From the NCBI GenBank assembly GCA_028751875.1, contig CM054145.1:41362616-41426615 (forward strand): DNA of 64,000 bases, read 5' to 3'. This DNA is from Rapana venosa. Taxonomy: Eukaryota; Mollusca; Gastropoda; Neogastropoda; Muricidae. Position 1 is the stretch's first letter. Each line of letters opens with the position of its first letter. The position numbers were made by a program, and so were the translations under genes. Below, in pieces: positions 56,735 to 64,000 of the stretch. A model generated the notes under the pieces. It searched no databases. It had not been told where the DNA came from and saw only the letters and a program-made list of their open reading frames with translations.

Positions 56735-58065
56735 GCTTGCAGAACTTTCTGAAGTTACAGAACCACACAAGAAGTCTATACTGACCGATGGCTCTCAGAT
56801 GTACATGCTTAATTAATGCCCTTTGGCCATCAACACCTTGACCTCAATTCAGTTTGTGTAATGTTCATCAGTTTTGTCTTTCACACACATACAGAATGTC
56901 AAAGGCTAATCCGCTTATCTGTGATGGACATGTGTTTATCATGAGTAACAACCTTGTATGTGTAACGACACTTAGTTTGGCTGTAGATCACAATATCATA
57001 ATAGATTCACTCAAATATGTTTTAGTAAATTCACCCAAGGAGATATACTATTTTCAGAGAGATGCATAATGTTAGATTCGTTCTATATCTGGGTTGGTTG
57101 GTTGTTTTGTTTTGGGGTGGGTTTTTTGTTGTTGTTGTTTGTTGTTGTTTTTTGTCTTTTGTTTGTTTGTTGTTGTTGTTTTGTGGGGTTGTTTTTTGAT
57201 GTTGTTGGTTTGTTTGTTTTGTTTGTTTGTTGGGGTGGTTGTTTTTTGTGTGGGGTTTTTTTTGTTTTGTTTTGGGTTTTTTGGCTGTGTTTTTGTGTGT
57301 GTTTTTTTTTTTTTTTTTTTTTGGGGGGGGGGGGGGGGGGTCAATTGAAAGAAAGGCCTTTGAAAATTAGTAGATTCTTGTGAGCATGAATATCATAAAA
57401 TTCATTTTCCAAGTAGTGCATGGAAATACACATATAATTTAGGATGTATACTATTTTAAATAAATGGAATGTATAATATTGTCTTGTAACTAGGGTTTAA
57501 AATCAGACCTGGCTTCAAATGAGTAATGAATATGTGATTTAACTCTTTCTTCCTGGACAAGTATATTAATATTAACCCTTGTTTGCCAATACACCCCCCA
57601 CCACCACCCACCCACCCCCCACCCCCTTTTTAAAAAAAAAGTTTGTTTTGCAAATTACTTAAATGTGACGTTGAGACTTTTGGTTTTTTACCACCAATTT
57701 TACATATTTTGTCTCTTTTCTTGATATTTCATATAATATTTTTCATGTGTGTGTGTGTGTGTGGTTTTGTTTGTTTGTTGTTGTTGTTGTTTTTGTTGGG
57801 GTTTTTGGTATTTGTTTTGTTTTTTGTTTGTTTTTGGTTTTGGTTTTTTTTGGGGGGGGTTGTTTTGTTTTGTTTGGGGGGGGGGGGGGGGGGTTGGGTT
57901 TTTTTGGGGGGTCCCCAACAGCTTTGTGAAATTTATTTCCCATAAAAGCTCACGCACAACTCAGTTTCACATTTGACTAAACTACACGATACACTTAAGT
58001 TGGGCAGACGAACTTTTAGCCACTTTTTTTTTTTAACGGGGTTAAAAGAAGATAACTGCTTGCCA

Positions 58066-58420
58066 GGGGGACGGGATAGCCTAGTGGTTAGAACATTGCG
58101 CTGGCAATCTGACGACCTGGGTTCGATTCCCGTTCAAGGGGGATTATTTTCCCCTGGAGTTAACATCAGTGCCGACTCCACTTTCTCCAAAGTCCTTCGG
58201 ATGAGACTATAAACCGAGGTCCCGTGTGCGAACGCACGCAGAACATCTCGCGCAAAAATTAAATCCTGTTCCGCTTTTCGTGAGAGTAGGCCATTGTGTG
58301 CCGGTGGGAACAGATGACAGAATGTACAAAACCGCATACACACGGGGACTAGTTGTAAAAAAAAAGAACATAAGTGCTTATTCCATTATCCTCGATATAA
58401 AAGAATAAATAAATAAATGT
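58066..58420 (+). mobile_element. Family A SINE, full length and well preserved
   Basis: Box A GGGATAGCCTAGTGGTTAG, box B GGTTCGATTCCCG, body GAGACTATAAACCGAGGTCC, tail ATATAAAAGAATAAATAAAT. The best-preserved copy in the window. Confidence 0.9.
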
Positions 58421-58497
58421 ACCAATGACCCCTAAGAAAATCCAGTCAGATGAAATGGAAAACAGATGGATAATTACAGTTGTACTTTTTTCCCGTT

Positions 58498-58556
58498 CCT
58501 CGGCAAGAGCTCTGAGGTTCACCATATGGTGAGGTTTTTGCCTATGCGACTGTTTT
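58498..58556 (-). repeat. Right block of the two-block dispersed repeat
   Basis: GGCAAGAGCTCTGAGGTTCA, CCATATGGTGAGG in reverse orientation, running into the AAT repeat of the LINE end. Confidence 0.55.
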
Positions 58557-58728
58557 TAATAATAATAATAATAATAATAATAATATATGGAATTCATATA
58601 GCGCTGAATCTTGTAAAACAAACAAATCGAAGCGCTTGCACTCAAATCATTTACGTGCATGCAACTTTCCTCAAATATAATAAATAACATAATTCAAAAT
58701 TTATGCACGCGTACGTGCGCGCGCGCGT

Positions 58729-58809
<81 letters not shown>

Positions 58810-59192
58810 CACGCGAACACACTTAGGTAAAAGTAGAGACGGATATGAGGGGAAAGTGTCAGGAAGGAAATAAGTGTGTTTTGAGGCTGGATTTGAAGGT
58901 ACCAAGTGAAGGTTTTTGGCGAAGTGAAAGAGGGAGGTCATTCCAGATGGACGGACCAGAAACAGAGAAAGATCGACAGCCAACAGTGGTTTGTTTGAAT
59001 CTGGGTATTCGAAAGCACAAAGTATCTGCGGCTGGGATGGAGTGTACAGGTGAAGACAGTTACAAAGATAAGATGGTGCAGATTTGTGGAGACATTTGAA
59101 ACAGAGGGTATTTATCTTATACTTCAGTCTTTGTGAGACTGGCAGCCAGTGAAGAGATCGCAGAAGAGGAGTGATGTGTTTTACTCACCTTT
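58556..59192 (-). mobile_element. L2/CR1-like LINE 3' end, 5'-truncated
   Basis: On the minus strand it starts near ITPLLRSLHWLPVSQRLKYK, continues LCFKCLHKSAPSYL and FLVRPSGMTSLFHFAKN, then a 3' UTR with an expanded CA/TG array (58733-58812) and the terminus AGCGCTATATGAATTCCATA followed by (TTA)n. This is the usual C-terminus and tail of L2/CR1 elements and probably the same family as the copy at 1-3056. Confidence 0.85.
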
Positions 59193-59300
59193 AAGGCAGC
59201 TGCGTTTCGACTTCGGGGTTTAGTGAGACTGGATTAGACAGGGCTAAACTGTTCAGAACTGGCTGACCAGTTTTACTCGGGAAAAATAACAGTTAGGCTC

Positions 59301-59374
<74 letters not shown>

Positions 59375-59402
59375 AGACAATGACAATGACAATGACAATG
59401 AC

Positions 59403-59475
59403 AAATTCTTTTATTTCGAGGATAATGAATAAGCACTCATGTGCTTTTTTACATCCAGTCCCCGTCCGTAGGGAT
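59403..59475 (-). mobile_element. Family A SINE tail fragment
   Basis: TTCTTTTATTTCGAGGATAA and AAGCACTCATGTGCTTTTTT between GA arrays. Confidence 0.7.
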
Positions 59476-59499
59476 ACATCTTAATAATAATAACCCAAC

Positions 59500-59574
<75 letters not shown>

Positions 59575-59589
59575 TAGCTTTGAACTATT

Positions 59590-59712
59590 GTTTTTTTCGG
59601 GGGGGGGGGGGTGGTCGTTCCTCTGCTAGAGCTCAGGTTCACCAATGGTTGAGATTTTTGCCAATGCAACCGTTTTTCTCACCACAATGTAGCCGCATTC
59701 CGACATCGGGGA
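59590..59712 (-). repeat. Two-block dispersed repeat with poly-G
   Basis: G-run, GCTAGAGCTCAGGTTCACCA, GAGATTTTTGCCAATGCAAC and GTAGCCGCATTCCGACATCG. An old SINE body follows at 59740-59870. Confidence 0.6.
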
Positions 59713-60479
59713 TGATGTCTACACAAGTGTGCATGCGTTTAAAAAGAATTGGCATCCCTTCTCACCTGCACGCAGTGGCCTACTCTTCCGAAAGGTGGAA
59801 TGGATTTGAACATGTCTGTAATATGCTCTGGGTGCGTTCATACACGAGACCCCGGTTTGTAGTGTTCTCCGCATTTGGAACTGATGTGGTAGGCCCTAGC
59901 TCAAACATGGGATCATGCCCGTCAAATTGTGAGGACAATAAACCACCAAATGGTTGATAAACTTCTCAATAACTTGAAGATCACGACTAAGAATCATTCT
60001 ATATTCCTATCAAATGGTATGTGTGCTTGCGCTAAAATAAAAATAGCCTAACATAGGTTATTTAGACCTATGTTTGGCTATGTAGACTTGGTAGCATAAT
60101 TATGTGATAACATTAGACACACGTCACATAACAGGATCGCGGCTGAGTGTCGAAAATAGATTATAGCGTTTGGGATATTTTTTTTAATTCCAAATGGAAT
60201 CCTGATACAAAGGGGAATGGAATGAAATGATATGCTGTGTTTGTGGTGGTTCGGGAGCAAAAGGAGACGTCGTAAATGCTGATCTTTTGTCGTCACTGAA
60301 GGACCATAAAGAAAAGTGCTGAATTACTATTTCAGTTTTTTGAAAGGTGCATTTGAATAAGGATATTAATCCACAAATACCAACTAATTTTATTAGGCCA
60401 TATTTAAATACCAAGAGTTAAATATGATCTATTTAATTTAATTTAACCAATTAATATTCGTATAGTTAGTTATGTTATG

Positions 60480-60728
60480 CTCATAACATCATGGCGGCCG
60501 CCACATCATCATGTGGTGTGCTTCCAAAATCAATACCTCTAAGTGTATGAAAATGAAGAATATTATTAAAAATTTAAAGTCTTAGATTGAAAAAGAACAA
60601 AGAGTGGCCACCTATAACATCCATACAAAATACATTAGTAATAGTTGTTGCGCACAAAAAAGTCGACCTCGTGAAAATCACGTGACTAGGTAGAGATTTC
60701 CGTCAGCTTCCTTTTCTCACACGCTAAC
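60480..60728 (+). promoter_or_regulatory. SND1: Likely SND1 promoter and 5' UTR
   Basis: Directly upstream of the SND1 ATG. It contains ATCATGGCGGCCGCC (60487-60501, like a YY1 site in a TATA-less promoter), a TCACGTGAC palindromic E-box (60678-60686) and CTTCCTTTTCTC (60709-60720), a pyrimidine tract of the sort found at the start of translation-regulated mRNAs. No TATA box was seen at a fitting distance. Function is inferred from position only. Confidence 0.45.
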
Positions 60729-60779
60729 ATGGCCAACCCAACCACGCCGCAAACCATTCACCGTGGAATTGTTAAACAG
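60729..60779 (+). CDS. SND1: SND1 exon 1
   Basis: ATG at 60729, 17 codons, donor AAACAG/GTGATA, phase 0. The start context AACATGG is good, and the peptide aligns with the QRGI(I/V)K block at the vertebrate N-terminus. Confidence 0.92.
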
Positions 60780-63600
60780 GTGATATATCGTCCAATTCTG
60801 AATTGTTCATGCTATTAATTTTGCTTCTTCATCAGCTAAGGACGTACAATCACTTTTTTGAAGACGTTGGAGTGTTTAATGGTGTGATCTGGATATAAAA
60901 GGGAATCGGTTGAATGTCTGCGAACATATGTTCACAGTTACACTGAGTTAGCTGAAGTGTTATTGTTCACTATCAGATAACTTAAACTAAGCGTTTTAGC
61001 GTGTAATCCGATTTGTATTTCCTCATGGTAATCAAGTAGGTCATATGAGGTGTTTTTTTATTCTTGAAACTCATTTCTTTTGCCATAGAACCCGATTTAT
61101 GTTCGCAGCAGACACAGATACAGCAAACGTTTTGCCCCGTCAGAAAACGCTGTGGACAACCAAAAAAAAAAAAAAAGGCGTTGCTGTTTTATGGCTATGA
61201 GGCTGTCTGGAGAGAGCACCTCAAAGAACAGTTTTATTTAGGCTACCTGACGTGTTCATATTTTCTCAGCCAGTTGAGAGAGAGACAGACAGACAGACAG
61301 ATGGAGAGAGACCTCAGACCTGTCCTTTGACCATATCATATCCCTATTATATCTACCTCAGACCTGTCCTTTGACCATATCATATCCCTATTAATATCTA
61401 TCATGGCCACCATGGTCTTTTATGTCAGTATGTAAATTTAGAGAGTGGAATAAAAGATAAATTTTCAAAAATATATCCACTGTTGTTATTTAAGCTTTTT
61501 CTCTGCAAACTCTAGCAATTTTATTTTTGTACCTTTGAAGAACAAGTGACTGATAGAGTTACTGAGTGAGCACTCCTAAAACATGACCTGCTACTTTTTG
61601 CACTAATGAATATGATCTTACATTTTACAGTAGTTTTTTTGTGGGGTTTTTTTTTTATAAAGATGGTGATGAATGAGATTATACATTTTAAGTTGACCTG
61701 TTAACCAACTAGACACTAAGAGTAACACAGGCAGTATACCATTACCAACAAAGATTCCTCTGCCAACACACAATAGCATACTCTTCTGAAAAGTGTGTTC
61801 AGCTTTTACTGTGCATCAGATATGGTCATAGGGGAGCGAGGCGTCAGAGACCTCACTTCTCTAGGGCCAGCATATTGAGGGCGGCGCCCATCTCCTCTCC
61901 CTCGCTGCTTTACCTTCCCTGACCCTAAAGAGGGCAGGTACCCATTTACAGCTGGGGGAACTGTACTGAAGCCAAGGCGTGCAAACGGTCACCCATCCAA
62001 CTGGTAACCACGCTCCACGCTGCTTAACTTGGCTGGGGGAAAGCGAGTGCTCCGACCACTGAGCTATCCTGAGGGCAGTTCAGAAATAGATGTTCACCTG
62101 CCTAACTAGCAAACTGTAATGTTCTGGGTTCAATTCCCAGCCTTACCTTTTCTTCTCAGTTTGATGTGAAAATCAAACAGAATCAGTGAATGTCAAGTCA
62201 TTCAGAAGATGAGAGATGCTAAGCCAGTCGGACCCGTGTGCTTATGGTTGTGTGTGTGTCCTAACCCACAACAGTTGAAATTTAGAAAGAGCAGGGAGGT
62301 ACCTCCCAAATGTCCTGGCAAATTTGGTAGGTTCAATTCCGAACTGTATCCTCAAAATCGGAATGCAGCTCTTTCTACCTTAAGTTAATATGGGAGAGAA
62401 AACAATCACATGCGCAAAAATCTCACCTTTGGTGAACTTGGAGCTCTTGTCAAGGAACAAAAGGAAGAATTTGTTTAAAAGCGCATTGAACCATTCATGC
62501 TCAAGAATGTTAAAAAAACGGAAGAGTCCAGCAGCTAAGCTTATTCTTATTTAAGAATATGACTACTTAGATACATACTTGCATCAGCCACTTTGGGAAA
62601 AATATTGTAGTATAAAGACTGCTATGTGGTTTAAATCTCACATCATCATCATGCACTGTATATATATATAAAGATGAAATTTAATGTTGTCCGGGGTATT
62701 TGCATACAGAATTACTTTGTTGTCAAGTTTTGTTCCATCTGTGCCTGATGATGACTAGAGCAACACGTGGATGAAAGAGGGGGAAAATCTGCTAGTAAAT
62801 GGTGATGGTGTATACGGTTCATTTCTGATTGGACACTGTTAAGATCTTTATTTTATATGAATACATAATATATAGAGCCAAAGTATAACTTTCAATTTAT
62901 GTCTGATTGTTGCTTCAAGGGGTACTCCAGCTAATTTATGAAGTTGAGATATGCAGCCCAGGTTTTGTTTGTTTATTTTTAGTGTTTGTTTCTCAGTGTG
63001 TGTTACACAAAGAACATGTGTATTTGTTCAGATCCTCTCTGGGGACACCATTGTCATCAGAGGTCAGCCGAAAGGGGGACCACCTCCAGAGAAGACAATA
63101 TGCCTGTCCAACATCCAGGCTCCCAAGTTAGCTCGCAGGGCAAACCCCAACATCGAAGGCTCTGTGGAAACAAAAGATGAGGTCTGTGCAATTTTAGGGT
63201 TGATCTGGTTTGTTTTTTTATTGCCCACCCACTCCCCCCCTTTTTTCACCTTTGTTCCTTTTCTATTTTTGTTCATTGGTTTGTTCATTGTTTCTTTGTG
63301 TTATTTCAGAGATAAAGTGTGTGTGTAACCCCCCTTCCTTTTTCTCTCCTTTATATTATGCTTTTATTCATTCATCGTTTTCAGTTTAGCAAATGAAAGA
63401 ATTGTTCAAATTAGTTTAGCCTTTACCATGATAGAAATGGTCATGTACTAACATATTTCATGCTCTTTATTTTCAGCCATATGCTTGGGAAGCTCGGGAG
63501 TTTCTACGCAAAAAGCTGATTGGCAAAGAGATATCATTTTACCTGGAATACAAAGTTCCAGGCACTGGCAGAGAATATGGCGCTGTTTATCTTGGCAAAG
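60729..63600 (+). CDS. SND1: SND1 (Tudor-SN, p100), exons 1-3
   Basis: Plus-strand start of the gene for staphylococcal nuclease domain-containing protein 1, an RNA-binding protein with SN-like domains plus a Tudor domain, active in RISC, hyper-edited RNA cleavage, splicing and transcription. Exons: 60729-60779, 63032-63181, 63477-63600, all with clean GT-AG borders. They encode [69 protein letters not shown] and [10 protein letters not shown]. This follows human SND1 block by block ([41 protein letters not shown]). It covers most of the first SN domain; the rest lies beyond the right edge. The intact frame and strong conservation point to a functional gene. Confidence 0.95.
61311..61400. repeat. 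44-bp tandem duplication in SND1 intron 1
   Basis: ACCTCAGACCTGTCCTTTGA, CCATATCATATCCCTATT is present twice in a row; the start at 61311 recurs at 61355. Confidence 0.9.
61830..62078 (-). mobile_element. 5S-like SINE, well preserved
   Basis: Reverse orientation. The 5S rRNA-like segment reads GGTCACCCATCCAACTGGTA then ACCACGCTCCACGCTGCTTA, and the tRNA-like head TCGGACCACTGAGCTATCC in complement form. Body TTACCTTCCCTGACCCTAAA matches the copy at 16465. It lies in SND1 intron 1. Confidence 0.8.
62085..62460 (+). mobile_element. tRNA-SINE-like repeat plus two-block repeat
   Basis: GTTCTGGGTTCAATTCCCAG is a good box B; the body CAGTTTGATGTGAAAATCAA matches the diverged SINE at 14115. The two-block repeat at 62350-62460 (ATCGGAATGCAGCTC, TGCGCAAAAATCTCACC, GGTGAACTTGGAGCTC) follows, as it does at 14425. 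Confidence 0.6.
63032..63181 (+). CDS. SND1: SND1 exon 2
   Basis: Acceptor TTTGTTCAG/ATCCTC, donor GATGAG/GTCTGT, 50 codons, phase 0 both ends. It contains [19 protein letters not shown] and [19 protein letters not shown], the first strands of the SN1 OB fold. Confidence 0.95.
63477..63600 (+). CDS. SND1: SND1 exon 3
   Basis: Acceptor TTATTTTCAG/CCATAT, donor GGCAAAG/GTAAGA, 41 codons plus one base. It contains [20 protein letters not shown] and [13 protein letters not shown]. Confidence 0.95.
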
Positions 63601-64000
63601 GTAAGAATCCGCTTTTTGTGAGTATAAAATTGCCTATGGAGATGAGGGGTAGAGTTGTTCTTCTTTATGCAGAAACTCTTGTGTATCGTCATGCTGCTCA
63701 TACTGGGTCGGATTGGTGGCCAGGCAGTAATGCATATAACTGCATTAAGTCTGAATTTAGACAGTTGCTCTATCCACCAGACCATGATCTGTTGTGGTCT
63801 TGACGGTATTCTTTTGGGTGAGATCATAAACTGAAGTCCAGTGTGCAATATGCATTTTGTGTTCAGACTAAAGAATCCTTGTACTTGTACCTGGCAGAAT
63901 CGTCCAGGAAATGCAACTGTTTATTTATTCGATTTTATTTTATCTTTATTTTGTAACACTTTTAAGTCACTGCAGATTTCTCTGCATGAAATTCGGGCTG
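63601..64000. other. SND1 intron 3 start; SINE-like repeat at the edge
   Basis: No exon seen. The last 60 bases (AGTCACTGCAGATTTCTCTG, CATGAAATTCGGGCTG) match the repeat flank at 47003 and 5918. Confidence 0.55.

Larger units (their letters stand above)
56735..60480. other. Intergenic repeats between the Ig-C1q gene and SND1
   Basis: No exon recognised. TTTG-rich low-complexity stretches lie at 57095-57345 and 57760-57900, each ending in an 18-G run; a SINE is at 58066, a LINE 3' end at 58556 and GA arrays at 59302-59378 and 59498-59572. The two genes point away from each other, so their promoters share this interval. Confidence 0.6.

Noticed and set aside
58074..58145. A tRNA gene
   Set aside because: Boxes A and B are present but the ends do not pair, and the sequence continues into a SINE body repeated many times.
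61990..62060. A 5S rRNA gene
   Set aside because: Only the internal control region matches; the flanking sequence is a repeated SINE body.

Overview
The window is animal nuclear DNA, most likely from a gastropod mollusc. It has split genes with GT-AG introns, dense simple repeats, many tRNA-derived SINEs and several LINE copies. A secreted Ig plus C1q lectin-like gene is the main reason for preferring a snail. There is no bacterial, phage or plasmid organisation, and most short open frames lie in repeats.

Layout. 1-3056: the minus-strand ORF of an L2/CR1-like LINE, broken near its catalytic YADD box. 4.6-5.7 kb: a tRNA-SINE and a 48-bp minisatellite. 7250-7420: one exon of an INPP5B-like inositol 5-phosphatase. 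10119-10618 and 30979-31478: two assembly gaps of exactly 500 N. They enclose a 20.4-kb low-quality contig (10619-30978) that carries six minus-strand exons of RBM28 (RRM3 to RRM4), two minisatellites and a second, error-ridden LINE copy. The left end of this contig (10619-12440) is homopolymer noise. 34791-39095: the first five exons of the INPP5B-like gene, minus strand; exon 5 joins in phase to the exon at 7.3 kb, so the RBM28 contig sits inside an INPP5B intron. 46355-56734: a complete six-exon minus-strand gene for a secreted protein (signal peptide, Ig domain, second Ig-like segment, coiled coil, C1q). Its last intron holds a full-length but inactivated RTE-type LINE flanked by a perfect 14-bp target-site duplication. 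60729-63600: the first three plus-strand exons of SND1 (Tudor-SN), running off the right edge.

Functionally the genes are unrelated: phosphoinositide phosphatase, nucleolar ribosome biogenesis, innate immune recognition, and an RNA-binding nuclease-like protein. RBM28 and SND1 are also close neighbours on human 7q32.1, so part of the order may be ancient. The most interesting items are the Ig-C1q gene, the nested-or-misplaced RBM28 contig, a SINE family carrying a 5S rRNA-like internal promoter, and a dispersed repeat whose centre is a hypervariable simple repeat.

All protein identifications rest on reading and memory of the families, not on database searches. Exon borders were chosen from splice consensus and reading phase.
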